Shown piece after piece: positions 24,236-34,200 of a stretch of DNA of 64,000 nt. This DNA comes from Nocardioides baculatus. Its GTDB lineage: Bacteria > Actinomycetota > Actinomycetes > Propionibacteriales > Nocardioidaceae. Made by a program: the position numbers and the translations under genes. The DNA lies in NCBI RefSeq assembly GCF_016735675.1, contig NZ_JAERSG010000004.1:310001-374000 (forward strand), given 5' to 3'. Every line of letters starts with the position of its first letter. Position 1 is the first letter of the stretch. The notes under the pieces were generated by a model, which saw only the letters and a list, made by a program, of their open reading frames with translations, ran no database searches and was not told the DNA's origin.

Positions 24236-24844
24236 TCACTTCTTGGAGTAGTACTCCACGATGAGCTGCTCCTGGACCGGCACGTCGATCTGCGCGCGGA
24301 CCGGGACCTGGTGGATCAGGACGCGCATCCGCGACGGGATGACCTCCATCCACGCGGGGGTGACGCGCTCGCCGTGGGTCTCGCGGGCGACGATCAACGG
24401 CGTGAGCTCGAGCGACTTCTCGCGCACGTCGATGATGTCGTGGTCGGTGACCTGGAAGGACGGGATGTCGACCTTCTTGCCGTTGACCAGGAAGTGGCCG
24501 TGCACGACGAGCTGGCGGGCCTGGCGGCGCGTACGGGCGAAGCCGGCGCGGTAGACCACGTTGTCGAGGCGGCACTCGAGGAGCTGCAGGAGGTTGTCGC
24601 CGGTCTTGCCCTGGCGGCGGCTGGCCTCCTTGTAGTAGCGGACGAACTGCTTCTCCATCACGCCGTAGGTGAAACGAGCCTTCTGCTTCTCACGGAGCTG
24701 CAGCAGGTACTCGGACTCCTTGATGCGACCGCGGCCGTGCTGGCCGGGGGCGTAGGGACGCTTCTCGAAGGCAGCGTCGCCGCCGACGAGGTCGACACCG
24801 AGACGGCGCGACTTGCGGGTCATGGGACCGGTGTAGCGGGCCAT
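24236..24844 (-). CDS. rpsD: 30S ribosomal protein S4 (uS4)
   Basis: A 202-residue uS4, a primary 16S rRNA binder. The N-terminal segment MARYTGPMTRKSRRLGVDL lacks the four-Cys zinc site, so this is the zinc-independent (C-) form. The S4 RNA-binding domain is at ECRLDNVVYRAGFARTRRQA and VVHGHFLVNGKKVDIPS. It lies between rpsK and rpoA as in other actinobacteria. Confidence 0.97.
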   Translation of the reverse strand: MARYTGPMTRKSRRLGVDLVGGDAAFEKRPYAPGQHGRGRIKESEYLLQLREKQKARFTYGVMEKQFVRYYKEASRRQGKTGDNLLQLLECRLDNVVYRAGFARTRRQARQLVVHGHFLVNGKKVDIPSFQVTDHDIIDVREKSLELTPLIVARETHGERVTPAWMEVIPSRMRVLIHQVPVRAQIDVPVQEQLIVEYYSKK

Positions 24845-24872
24845 GTTTCAGTCTCTCTTTCTCAGTCTCGGG

Positions 24873-25268
24873 TCAGACGCGACGGCGCTTGGGCGGCCGG
24901 CATCCGTTGTGAGGGGTGGGCGTGACGTCCTGGATGGTGCCGACCTCGAGGCCGATGGCACCCAGCGAACGGATGGCGGTCTCACGACCCGAGCCCGGAC
25001 CCTTGACGAAGACGTCGATCTTCTTCATGCCGTGGTCCATGGCGCGACGGCCAGCGGCCTCGGCAGCCATCTGGGCGGCGAAGGGGGTGGACTTGCGCGA
25101 GCCCTTGAAGCCGACGGTGCCGGCAGAGGCCCACGAGATCACCGCACCGGTCGGGTCGGTGATCGTGACGATGGTGTTGTTGAACGTGCTCTTGATGTGG
25201 GCTTCGCCCTGAGCGATGTTCTTCTTCTCCTTGCGGCGGACCTTGGTCGCGCGGCTCTTGGGAGGCAT
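24873..25268 (-). CDS. rpsK: 30S ribosomal protein S11 (uS11)
   Basis: A 131-residue uS11 of the 30S platform. Conserved stretches are [38 protein letters not shown] and the C-terminal [17 protein letters not shown]. It has normal length and lies in the rpsM-rpsK-rpsD order. Confidence 0.98.
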   Translation of the reverse strand: MPPKSRATKVRRKEKKNIAQGEAHIKSTFNNTIVTITDPTGAVISWASAGTVGFKGSRKSTPFAAQMAAEAAGRRAMDHGMKKIDVFVKGPGSGRETAIRSLGAIGLEVGTIQDVTPTPHNGCRPPKRRRV

Positions 25269-25335
25269 TCACTAACTCCTGATGAGGTCTGGTCTGGAAG
25301 CGTGTGGGACGAGGGTGATCAGCGCAGGGCGCCGA

Positions 25336-25710
25336 TCACTTCGCCTTCTTCTTGCCGGCAACCGTGCGCTTCGGACCCTTGCGGGTGCGCGCGTTGGTCT
25401 TGGTGCGCTGACCGCGGACCGGGAGGCCCATGCGGTGGCGGCGACCCTGGTAGCTGCCGATCTCGATCTTGCGGCGGATGTCCGCCTGGACCTCGCGTCG
25501 GAGGTCACCCTCGATCTTGAAGTTGGCTTCGATCTCGTCACGAAGCTTGACCAGCTCCTCGTCACCGAGCGTGTGGACCCGAGCGTTCGGGTCGACGCCG
25601 GTGGCGGCCAGGAGCTGCTGGGCGCGGGTACGGCCGATGCCGTAGATGTAGGTGAGTGCGATCTCGATGCGCTTGTCGCGCGGGAGGTCAACACCAACGA
25701 GGCGTGCCAT
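25336..25710 (-). CDS. rpsM: 30S ribosomal protein S13 (uS13)
   Basis: A 124-residue uS13 of the 30S head and intersubunit bridges. It shows [20 protein letters not shown], the helix-two-turn-helix [14 protein letters not shown], and the basic tail with [15 protein letters not shown]. It is the first gene after the rpmJ terminator, so it probably starts a transcript of its own from the 263-nt upstream region. Confidence 0.98.
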   Translation of the reverse strand: MARLVGVDLPRDKRIEIALTYIYGIGRTRAQQLLAATGVDPNARVHTLGDEELVKLRDEIEANFKIEGDLRREVQADIRRKIEIGSYQGRRHRMGLPVRGQRTKTNARTRKGPKRTVAGKKKAK

Positions 25711-25973
25711 GTGGCGGTTTCCTTGTCTGTTCTCGCATCGGTTTCAGGTCGTGTCGCGTCCCATGAGTGCCGCTTGCGAGCAAGCTCGCTGTGCGCTCTT
25801 TGTGGTGGTTGTCTCGACTTCGTCGATCCAACCGTCCTCATTCAGGCTCCGGCCGGTGCTCCGGAGGTGGTTCAGCCCGCTTGCGCGGACCTAGCGATCA
25901 CGTTGTATTGAGTTGCTGTTGCTTGGTCCCTGCTGAGGTTCAGGCTCGCTAGCCGCAAGCGGCTGCGCGACTC
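25711..25973 (-). other. promoter/leader region before rpsM
   Basis: A 263-nt stretch without a supported gene. On the minus strand it follows the rpmJ terminator and precedes rpsM, so it should hold the alpha-operon promoter and a leader. Visible structure: AGCCGC-AA-GCGGCT (25951-25964) and GCGAG-CAAG-CTCGC (25776-25789). I cannot pick a convincing -35/-10 pair. Base composition is locally poorer in GC near 25895-25925. Leader control by a ribosomal protein is possible but not shown. Confidence 0.45.
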
Positions 25974-26007
25974 GTGATCTCGTCCGGCGGAGCCGGAGCG
26001 AGATCAC
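25974..26007 (-). terminator. terminator between rpmJ and rpsM
   Basis: Outer arms 25974-25982 and 25999-26007 (9 bp, perfect) and inner arms 25983-25988 and 25992-25997 (6 bp, perfect) stack with one bulged base around a GGA loop. The hairpin starts 7 nt after the rpmJ stop, so the infA-rpmJ transcript should end here. Confidence 0.75.
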
Positions 26008-26013
26008 TCACCC

Positions 26014-26127
26014 TCAGCCCTGCCGCTGCTTGTGGCGGGGGTTCTCGCAGATGACCATGACCCGGCCGTGACGGCGGATGACCTTGCACTTGTCACAGAT
26101 GGGCTTGACGCTCGGGTTGACCTTCAT
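26014..26127 (-). CDS. rpmJ: 50S ribosomal protein L36 (bL36, zinc type)
   Basis: A 37-residue bL36. The zinc ligands are Cys in ICDKCKV, then Cys in VICENPRH and its His, so this is the C+ form. The chain starts [14 protein letters not shown] and ends HKQRQG. It follows infA with a 32-nt gap containing a purine-rich ribosome site (AAGGA). It is too short for most gene lists but unmistakable. Confidence 0.96.
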   Translation of the reverse strand: MKVNPSVKPICDKCKVIRRHGRVMVICENPRHKQRQG

Positions 26128-26159
26128 GTCAACGGATTCCTTGCTACTCGGCTGCTCGG

Positions 26160-26381
26160 TTACTTGTAGCGGTAGACGATCCGACCCCGGGTGAGGTCGT
26201 ACGGCGAGAGCTCCACCACGACCCGGTCCTCGGGGAGGATCCGGATGTAGTGCTGTCGCATCTTGCCGCTGATGTGCGCGAGCACCTTGTGCCCGTTGGC
26301 CAGCTCCACGCGGAACATGGCGTTGGGAAGGGCCTCCACGACGGTGCCCTCGATCTCGATCACGCCTTCTTTCTTCGGCAT
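26160..26381 (-). CDS. infA: translation initiation factor IF-1
   Basis: A 73-residue S1-fold (OB) protein that binds the 30S A site during initiation. It shows [40 protein letters not shown] and RGRIVYRYK at the end. A GGAGGA sequence sits only 1 nt before the ATG at 26381, which is closer than usual. A GTG three codons upstream (26390) is the alternative start. It opens a short infA-rpmJ unit and is separated from map by about 16 kb. Confidence 0.96.
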   Translation of the reverse strand: MPKKEGVIEIEGTVVEALPNAMFRVELANGHKVLAHISGKMRQHYIRILPEDRVVVELSPYDLTRGRIVYRYK

Positions 26382-26579
26382 GTCCTCCACAATCTGTTGT
26401 CTCGTTGTCTACCGTGGCCCGGGAACCGCCCGGCACCCGCAGGTGGCCGGTGGACCTCGTGTGCGGTTCCTGGGAGCCTCTTCCCGGACACACGCGCGGT
26501 CGTCTGCGACGATCGCACGAGATTCCGGGCAGCCGCGAGGCACCACGAAACGCAGCCCACGTTGGGCCGACGCACCAGT

Positions 26580-29087
26580 TTAGTCAGGCGTGCGCCGAGA
26601 ACGCCAATCAGCGAGCGAGCGCAGCCGGGCCAGGCGTCCGGTCGCCGGCTCCCCCGTCGACGCCTCGTCCCGGTGGTCCGCCCCGGCGGGGTCGGTCGCG
26701 GGTGCGGACCGGCCTCGACGCAACGAGCGCAGGCTGATGGCGGCCCGCAGCCGCTGCCACGTGCCCACCTCCTGCGACATCGCCCGGCGCTCGGCGTCCA
26801 CGGACTCCCAGTAGGTCGCCGCGGCGGACTCGACGGGCACGCTCGGGCCGAAGACGAAGCTGTCGGCGCGCCGGGCCAGTGCCCCGGCCTGACCGGACAC
26901 GATGCCCACCGACTGCTCGCGACGGGTGACCGTGGGCCCCAGGGGCACCACCTGCCCCAGGTCGCGGGCGTGGTCGACGAGCTCGCGCCACGCGCCGACG
27001 AAACGGGCCGACGCCGAGTCCGCGCTGCGCCGCCGGTGCCGGCGCCACGCCTTGATCCCCACGATCGCGCCGAGGAGCAGCGCGAGGAGGAGCAGCGGCC
27101 CACCGACGTAGGTCAGCACCACGCCGATCCACGACGGGAGCCCGGCGACCAGGCCCTCGTCCTCGGCGGCGTCCTTCTTCGAGGCCTTGCGCTCCTTGAG
27201 GTCGGCGTCGCTCTGCTCACCCGCGTCGGAGGGCGGCGGGATCGGGTTGGGCGGCGGGATCACCGTCCCGGACATCGGGGTGTTGGTCTCGGGGATCTGC
27301 TCGGCCGGCGGCGTCAGCGACATGAACGCCTCGGTCGGCAGCGTGCGCCACGAGCCGTCGGCGGCGCGGAGCTCGACCCACGCCGACACGTCGCTGCCCG
27401 TCACCACGCCGCCCTCGGGCACGACGGCACCGAGGACCACCCGCGCCGGGACGCCGATGTCGTTGGCGATCAGCGCCATCGTGGCGGCGTACTGCTCGTC
27501 GTTGCCGACGATCTGCGGCGCGTTGACGAACTCGTCCGACAGCCGCCAGACGCTGTGGCCGCCGACGTAGATCTTCTCGGTGCGTCCGACGCCGTCGGAG
27601 TACTTGCCCTGCGACCGCAGGTGCTCGGCCGCGGCGAGGACGCGGTCCATCGGGTCGGTCCCGGCGCCCTCGGTCCACTTCTCGGTCGGAGCCTGGATGA
27701 AGGACGCGCTCGGCGGGAGGCTGGTGAGCTCGTCCGAGCCCACCGTCTCCGGCGTGAGCACGTCGTCGGGCTGGATCTCGGTGAACGTGTAGCGGTCGCC
27801 GGGCTGGAGGCCGGACGGGACCACCGCGGTCGAGGTCGCCAGGTTGTAGCGGAAGACCTCGGCCTTGGCGCGCGCGTCGGCGGTCTCGAAGCGCATCGAC
27901 TGGAGCGCGCCGACGGTCGGCAGCCACACGCCCGACCAGCCCTCGCCGAGGGTGATCGTCACCTCGGTCGCGCGGCCACCGTCGGCCGGGTCGGCCACCG
28001 GGTTGTCGATGGTGGAGGAGACGCGCTGGAACGAGTCGTCGGCGGGTCCGGGCAGCGCGTTGTCGCTCGCGCCCCACACCATGCCGTCGTAGCGGTCCAT
28101 CGTGGCGAACCGGACCCGGGTGTTGGCGGGGAGGTCGCCCTCGACCTCCAGCAGCGTCTTGTCGTAGACGTTGGCGCCGTTGGCCTGCCCCTTGGGGTTG
28201 ACGTACCTGCGGAAGCCGGCGAGCGGCGAGGGGTAGCGGCCGATGTCGAAGGGCGGCTCGACCCAGTTGCGAGCCACGGCACGCTCGGCGTCCGCGCCGG
28301 CCAGCACCCCGCTGACCGGGAAGGCGATCCCCGCGGCCAGGGCGAGCATCGCGACGGCCCCGACACCCCGGACGTAGGACGTCGTACCGCCCTGCACCGC
28401 AGCACTGGCACGGCGTGCGCGGATCGCCAGCCAGGCGAGCGCGAGCCCGGCGAACACCGAGCCCTGGAGCAGCAGGGACTGCGGGTGGCGTACGCCGAGC
28501 AGGATCGCGCCCGACAGGGCGAGGGTCATCCCGACGACCGGGAGGACGGCGGCCAGCCAGGCGCGGCGCACCGGCAGGTGGGCGAGCCCGAGGCCGACCA
28601 GGCCGGCGAGCAGCCCGGCCAGCCACGGCAGGACCAGCAGGGGTCCGTCGCCGTCGACGGGCGGGAGGGTGGTGAGCAGGTCCTTCCAGCCGAACACGGC
28701 CTGGTCGGCGACCCGCGCGAGCGTCGAGGCACTGGGGAACAGGGCGCCGTCGCCGAGAGAGCGCAGGCAGAGCGGCCCGCCCAGCAGGAAGAACAGCACC
28801 ACGCAGATGACGACGGCCGAGATGATCGGCCACCCGGCGGCACGGGTGAGGTGGGTGACCACCACTGCGAGGAGCGCGCCGAGCATGCCCACCACGAGGT
28901 AGGTGGCGCCGGTGAACGAGCTGCCCAGGGCGCTCAGCGCGACCGCGGCCAGGACCAGCGTGAAGCCGATGTCGATCCACGAGTGGCGGTCGGGCAGCAG
29001 CGCGTGCGCGCGGACCCGGGTGCGGGTGCCGGTGCTCGACGACGTCTTCACGCGCGCTCCGGCCCTCGTCTGCTGCTGCTCGTTCAT
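26580..29087 (-). CDS. membrane transglutaminase-fold protein with lost catalytic triad
   Basis: An 835-residue protein with about six N-terminal membrane helices (about 30-245), an extracytoplasmic region and a transglutaminase-like core (about 470-590). A further helix (about 665-690, [20 protein letters not shown]) and a cytoplasmic tail follow. In the active family the core reads G-D-C-x-Q-Y-A, H-A-W-V-E and D-P-T. Here the matching positions read GNDEQYA (Cys to Asp, residue 530), SAWVEL (His to Ser, 568) and TLPT (Asp to Leu, 583). It should be inactive as a transglutaminase or protease. The start overlaps the DUF58 stop (ATGA). It is the last gene of the unit giant protein - MoxR - DUF58 - this gene. 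Confidence 0.88.
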   Translation of the reverse strand: MNEQQQTRAGARVKTSSSTGTRTRVRAHALLPDRHSWIDIGFTLVLAAVALSALGSSFTGATYLVVGMLGALLAVVVTHLTRAAGWPIISAVVICVVLFFLLGGPLCLRSLGDGALFPSASTLARVADQAVFGWKDLLTTLPPVDGDGPLLVLPWLAGLLAGLVGLGLAHLPVRRAWLAAVLPVVGMTLALSGAILLGVRHPQSLLLQGSVFAGLALAWLAIRARRASAAVQGGTTSYVRGVGAVAMLALAAGIAFPVSGVLAGADAERAVARNWVEPPFDIGRYPSPLAGFRRYVNPKGQANGANVYDKTLLEVEGDLPANTRVRFATMDRYDGMVWGASDNALPGPADDSFQRVSSTIDNPVADPADGGRATEVTITLGEGWSGVWLPTVGALQSMRFETADARAKAEVFRYNLATSTAVVPSGLQPGDRYTFTEIQPDDVLTPETVGSDELTSLPPSASFIQAPTEKWTEGAGTDPMDRVLAAAEHLRSQGKYSDGVGRTEKIYVGGHSVWRLSDEFVNAPQIVGNDEQYAATMALIANDIGVPARVVLGAVVPEGGVVTGSDVSAWVELRAADGSWRTLPTEAFMSLTPPAEQIPETNTPMSGTVIPPPNPIPPPSDAGEQSDADLKERKASKKDAAEDEGLVAGLPSWIGVVLTYVGGPLLLLALLLGAIVGIKAWRRHRRRSADSASARFVGAWRELVDHARDLGQVVPLGPTVTRREQSVGIVSGQAGALARRADSFVFGPSVPVESAAATYWESVDAERRAMSQEVGTWQRLRAAISLRSLRRGRSAPATDPAGADHRDEASTGEPATGRLARLRSLADWRSRRTPD

Positions 29088-30274
29088 CGCACGCTCCAGC
29101 GCAGCAGGCCGCCGAGGTCTTCCTTGGCGGCGAGGTGCAGGACGGGCAGGCCGCCGGTCTCGGTGACCCGGCTCGAGCCCTCGGGGTCGACCACGATGCC
29201 GAACCTGCGGACCTCGGGAGCGAACGCCGCGGCCGAGCGCAGCAGGTCGCGGAAGCCCGTGCCGGTGCCACCGACGAAGAAGGCCAGGCTGGTGTCGCGG
29301 GCCAGCGTGCTCGCCTGACGACCCGACTCGACGATGCCGCGCTGCCCGAAGTCGGCGCGGCACACGGCGTCGAGCGCGAGGTAGCCGTCGGAGCCCGAGG
29401 CACCCGCCGAGGCATGCGGGCCGCAGACGAAGGACACGTCGAACTCGTCGAGCACCGCCCGGACCGCGATCGAGGCCGCCACCGCCATCGCGGTCTCGAA
29501 GTCCTCCGGGTCCGACCACGACGACAGCCGGTCGTCGACCACGATCGTGGCGTGGCTGCGGCGGGTGTCGAGGTACTGGCGGACCAGCAGGGCGGACTCG
29601 CCCGTCGAGGCCATCACCTTGGCCGACGAGCGCCAGTGGATGTGCCGCAGGTCGTCGCCGGGGACGTACTCGCGCAGCGCGTGGAAGGCCAGGTCGCTCT
29701 GGCTGACGGCGTCGGTGGAGACGCCCTCGAGGTCGCGCAGGAGGCCGGCGCCCAGCGACTCCATCGGCACCAGGTGCGGACGGACGAGCACCTCGCGCAC
29801 CGGCGTCCACACCACGTCGCGGGAGAAGATGCCGATCGGGTCGCCCCGACGCGTCATGGCCGGGCCGACCGCGATCACGCCGCGCCGCTCGGTGCGGATC
29901 GTGAAGGACTCCTCGTGCGTGGCGCCGGGGGCGAGCGAGCTGATGCCGTAGCGGTGGATCGCCGAACCCACCGGCACCTCCAGCGTGGTCGGCACCAGCC
30001 GCGACGAGGCGCGGTTGACCACCAGGACGCCGGCGGCCACCGACTCCCCCGCCGCGACCCGCTCGGGCTGGAGGCGGAGGTCGACCGACACCGCGGTGCG
30101 CCCCATCAGGAAGGGCAGCGAGAGGACGATGAGGGCGAGGCAGGCCGTGCCGAGGACCGACAGCTCACGCCACTGCGTGAGGCTCGCGACCAGGAGCGCG
30201 CCCAGCCCGAGCCCGAGGACCAGCCAGCCGATTGGCTTGATCACCTCCAGCGCATCGTTCAACCGCTGCCTCAT
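29084..30274 (-). CDS. DUF58 family protein
   Basis: A 396-residue protein with two close N-terminal membrane helices (about 14-58) and a C-terminal vWA-like DUF58 domain. The family signature LREYVPGDDLRHIHWRSSAK is intact (about 205-224) and is followed by ATIVVDDRLSSW, the MIDAS-like strand. DUF58 proteins act with MoxR ATPases, probably as their membrane partner or client. It lies 7 nt after the MoxR gene and overlaps the next gene by 4 nt, so the three are tightly co-expressed. Confidence 0.92.
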   Translation of the reverse strand: MRQRLNDALEVIKPIGWLVLGLGLGALLVASLTQWRELSVLGTACLALIVLSLPFLMGRTAVSVDLRLQPERVAAGESVAAGVLVVNRASSRLVPTTLEVPVGSAIHRYGISSLAPGATHEESFTIRTERRGVIAVGPAMTRRGDPIGIFSRDVVWTPVREVLVRPHLVPMESLGAGLLRDLEGVSTDAVSQSDLAFHALREYVPGDDLRHIHWRSSAKVMASTGESALLVRQYLDTRRSHATIVVDDRLSSWSDPEDFETAMAVAASIAVRAVLDEFDVSFVCGPHASAGASGSDGYLALDAVCRADFGQRGIVESGRQASTLARDTSLAFFVGGTGTGFRDLLRSAAAFAPEVRRFGIVVDPEGSSRVTETGGLPVLHLAAKEDLGGLLRWSVR

Positions 30275-30281
30275 CGCCGCT

Positions 30282-31253
30282 TCAGGCCCCCACGCGGTCC
30301 GTCGGCGGCGCGACGGCGTCGAGCAGGCGCGAGATCACGGTCTGCACGTCGACGCCGCTGAACTGCGCCTCGGCGTCGAGCAGCAGGCGGTGCGAGAGCA
30401 CCGGCTCGGCGAGGTCCTTGATGTCGTCGGGAACGACGTGGTCGCGACCGTCGGCGGCGGCCCACGTCTTGGCGACGCGGACGAGGGCCAGGCAGCCGCG
30501 CGGCGAGAGGCCGAGCTTGACGTGGGGCTGGCGACGCGACTCCTCGGCCAGCTCGGCGACGTAGCCGATGACGGCCGGGTCGACGTAGACCTGGTCGGCC
30601 AGGCCGCTCATCTGCGCGATCGTCGCGGCCGTGATCACCGGCTGCACCAGTGCGGCGCGGTCGCGCACCGCGGCGTTGTTGAGCAGCTCGACGGTGGCCT
30701 GGCGGTCGGGATAGCCGACCGACGTCTTCATCAGGAACCGGTCGAGCTGGGCCTCGGGCAGCCGGTAGGTGCCGGCCTGCTCGATCGGGTTCTGGGTGGC
30801 GATCACCAGGAACGGCTTGCCCACCGGGTGCGCGACGCCGTCGACGGTGACGCGGCCCTCCTCCATCACCTCGAGCAGCGCCGACTGGGTCTTGGGCGAG
30901 GCGCGGTTGATCTCGTCGGCGAGGACGATCGTGTGGAAGATCGGGCCGGGGTGGAACTCGAACGTGCCCTTGTGCTGGTCGTAGACCGTGACGCCGGTGA
31001 CGTCGGACGGCAGCAGGTCAGGGGTGAACTGCACCCGGGCGTGGCTGCCCTGCACGGTGTTGGCCAACGCACGCGCGAGCATCGTCTTGCCGGTGCCGGG
31101 GAAGTCCTCGAGGAGCACGTGGCCCTCGGAGAGCAGGCAGGTCAGCGCCAGCCGTACGACGTGGCGCTTGCCGAGGACGGCCTTCTCCATGTTGTCGGTG
31201 AGCTGGTCGAAGGTGGTCCTGAACCACTCTGCCTGTTCGTGGCTGATCGTCAT
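30282..31253 (-). CDS. MoxR-family AAA+ ATPase
   Basis: A 323-residue AAA+ ATPase with Walker A FPGTGKTMLARAL (about 54-66), Walker B VLADEINRASPKTQSALLE (about 114-132), sensor 1 in LVIATQNP and an arginine-finger region YRLPEAQLDRF. MoxR proteins are thought to be chaperones that remodel partner complexes together with vWA-domain proteins such as the DUF58 protein next door. The gap to the giant surface protein gene is 16 nt. Confidence 0.95.
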   Translation of the reverse strand: MTISHEQAEWFRTTFDQLTDNMEKAVLGKRHVVRLALTCLLSEGHVLLEDFPGTGKTMLARALANTVQGSHARVQFTPDLLPSDVTGVTVYDQHKGTFEFHPGPIFHTIVLADEINRASPKTQSALLEVMEEGRVTVDGVAHPVGKPFLVIATQNPIEQAGTYRLPEAQLDRFLMKTSVGYPDRQATVELLNNAAVRDRAALVQPVITAATIAQMSGLADQVYVDPAVIGYVAELAEESRRQPHVKLGLSPRGCLALVRVAKTWAAADGRDHVVPDDIKDLAEPVLSHRLLLDAEAQFSGVDVQTVISRLLDAVAPPTDRVGA

Positions 31254-31269
31254 GCTGCTCTCTTTCTCA

Positions 31270-34200
31270 TCACCAGTTGCCGGGGGACGCCAGGAAGTCG
31301 ACGTCGTCGCCCGCGAGCCGGTCCCACCGGCAGAGGGCCGTCGTGGTGCCGCCGCGGAAGTAGATGGGGACGATCTGGTCGCTCGAGGAGTACCAGGGAC
31401 CCCACGTCCGCTCGTTCTTCGACCACCATGCGTCGCGCGTGTTGTCCACCTCGCAGCTGACGCCGTCGCCCGTGCGCAGACCGCGGATCAGGAACTGCAC
31501 CCGCGCGCAGGTCGCCTCGACGCAGTCGGGCTGGCTCCCGTTCTGCTTGCAGTCGGGCAGGGTGGAGTCCGCGGCGTCGCTGCACGCCGTGCCTCTCGTC
31601 ACCTGCACCGTCGGCGGGGGCGGCGGCCCGCTGCGGTCCGAACGGCCCTTCGACGCCGTGCCGCGCCCTCCCGGAGCCGCATCCTGCAGGGTCACGTCGA
31701 TCCGGACGTCACGGTCGAAGTCGTCGGCCGTGAAGGAGAAGGGCTGCGTGAATGAGCCGGCACCGCCGAGGTCGATGATCTGGGCGGGCCCGCCGTTCAC
31801 GCGGACGGCCAGCTGGGCAGGATCACCGTTGCTCGTGCCGCTGATCGACCACGTCAGGTCCCGGCCGTTGACGTTGGCTGCCGGGATGTCGTTGAGCATG
31901 TTGGCCAGGGGACCGAACGACTGCACGCTCTGCTGGCCGCTCAGGGTGCACCCGGCCGGTGCCTTCTCGTTGCAGACCCGGAGCTGGATGGGATAGGGCT
32001 GCTCGTTGCTCGGCACCAGGATCCGGGTCGTGTACGTGCCGATCCCCTGGTTGAAGGACTTGTTGACCAGACCGCCGACCAGGATGTCCACCTTGCTGGT
32101 CGTGCCGCGCGAGTCGGGCACCGTGTACTGGAGCTGGACCTCCTGGTTGGTCCCCGTGGCGTTCGCCGTGAAGGGACCCCACTGTGCGGGCCGTCCGACC
32201 GACTCGATCGCCGTGCCCTCGCTCGGCTGGGACCGGTTGCCGGGCTGGTTCGCGGCCGTGACGCGGTAGGTGTACGTCTGTCCGTCGTAGGGCACGCCCT
32301 GGTGGGTGCACGACAGCGAGGCGAGCTTCTGGCAGCCCGGGACGGCGCCCGAGGCGCCATCGCTCGTCGTGTAGGAGACCGTGTAGACGGTGGGTCCCTG
32401 GCCCTCGGGCAGGACGGCCTGCCACGTGATGCGCATGTTCGTCTGGTTGGCCCCCGCTTCGAGATCGGTGACCGCCGGTGCAGGCGGGGCCGGCGGCGTA
32501 CCGAGCGGCTGGAACTCTGCGGACGAGCGCGGCGCCGAGTAGCCCACGGTGTTCTGGGCCTTCACCGTGAAGACGTACTTCTCGTTGTTGTTGAGCCCGG
32601 GCGCGGCAAAGCTCAGCTGGTTGCCGGGGACGACGGCCTGGCCACCGACCCAGGTGATCGTGTAGTCGTCGATCCTCGCGGCTCCGATGATCGACGGCTT
32701 GTCCCACGCGATCGTGATCGTGCCGTCGCCCTGGCTCTTCATCCGGATGTTCTGCACCCGGCCGGGCTCGGTGTCGGCACGCGCGGTCTGGGACAGCTCG
32801 CTGTAGTCGCTCGGGCCGACGCGGTTGTAGGCCCGGACCCGGAAGTTGTAGTTGCCGGTGCTGTTCTTGACGAGCTTGCGGAAGACGCACTCGTTGGTCT
32901 CGCACCTCTGCGTGGTGCCCTTCCGCTCCTCCTTCACCTCGTAGTAGAGGATCGGAGCCCCGCCATCGTCGTCGGGCGGTGCCCACGACATCTTGACCGT
33001 GTCGATCTCGTCGGACTGCTGGTAGGGGCGTGGCGCGCCGGGCGTCGAAGGAACCCCGATGACCTGGAACTGGATCCGGGCCTCGGCCTGGCGCTCGGGT
33101 GGCGGGCTCGAGGAGGAGACGTCACTGACGACCAGCCGGAACGCGGCCTGCGCGCCACGCGCGTCCTTGTCGGCAGTCAGCGTCAGCTTCCCACCCGAGG
33201 ACGTCGCGCGGACGCCGGGGTTGTTGCCGGTGCCCTGCACCGACACGATCGTCGGGTCGGGGTCGGACACCCCGGCCTGCAGGTAGGGGCCGATGTCGAT
33301 GGTGCGCGACTCACCCGCCTCCATCGCCTCCACCGGGATGGGGTTCATGGTCGGAGGCGGCGCCTGCGCGAGCCGGAAGCGCACCTCCTCGACGTTGCTC
33401 TCGCCGGCCTGCACGGACAGCACGGCCTCGCCGCCCCGGGTGGCGGTGTCCGCGGCCGTCACCGCCACCACCGAACCGTCCGGCGCGCCGACGTCGACCC
33501 CGTCGACGGACTCGCTCCAGTCTGCCGAGTACTCGAGCCCGGCCTCGTCGCGCGGGTCGACGGTGAACACCTTGCAGAAGGTGGCGATGTCGAGGTCGTA
33601 GCTCTGCCCGGCGGAGATCGGGACGACCTGGGACGGACACTCGAGCTCGGGCCGGTCGTCGCCGACCAGCACCGGGATCGACAGGAGCACCGTCGCGCCG
33701 TCGTCGGTGGTGGTGACGTCCTCGTTGCCTGTCTCGTCGGTCGCGGTCGTGACCTCGACCAGCACCGCGCCGGGTCCGCGGAATCCCTCCGGGGCGCTGA
33801 GGGTGAATCCGCTGGCGCCGTCCGGTCCGACCGCGAGCTGAGCCGGCGATGCCGACCAGGATCGGCGGCCGGACGCGAGTCGCACGTCGCCGCCGTCGGG
33901 CGCCGCGACGTAGTCACCCAGCCTGCCCGTGATCGTCTCGCCCGGGTCCAGCTTGATCAGTGCCTTGTCGACCACGTAGGGCAGGCCGGTGCCGGTCGGC
34001 GGGACGTAGACCGACGCCGTCGCCGACGCACCGTCGAGGTCCTCGACGACGAACGGCAGCACCTTGGGCGCCACGCCCCGGTCGGCCCGCACGGACACGT
34101 CGTCGACGACGGTCGCGGACGGGTCTCCGCTCACGCCGGAGACGCGGAGGTCGTCGGTCGTGCCGTCAGGGTCGTACGCACCGTCGAGCACGTCGACCAC

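Noticed and set aside
26382-26579. Possible small gene between infA and the transglutaminase-like gene
   Set aside because: No frame has a ribosome site or recognisable product; this 198-nt space most likely holds the infA promoter and leader. A short GCCCA-CGT-TGGGC stem is too weak to call as a terminator.
26250-29318. Plus-strand open frame of 1022 codons opposite the transglutaminase-like gene
   Set aside because: No conserved motifs and biased residue use; the minus-strand frame has membrane helices and a transglutaminase core.
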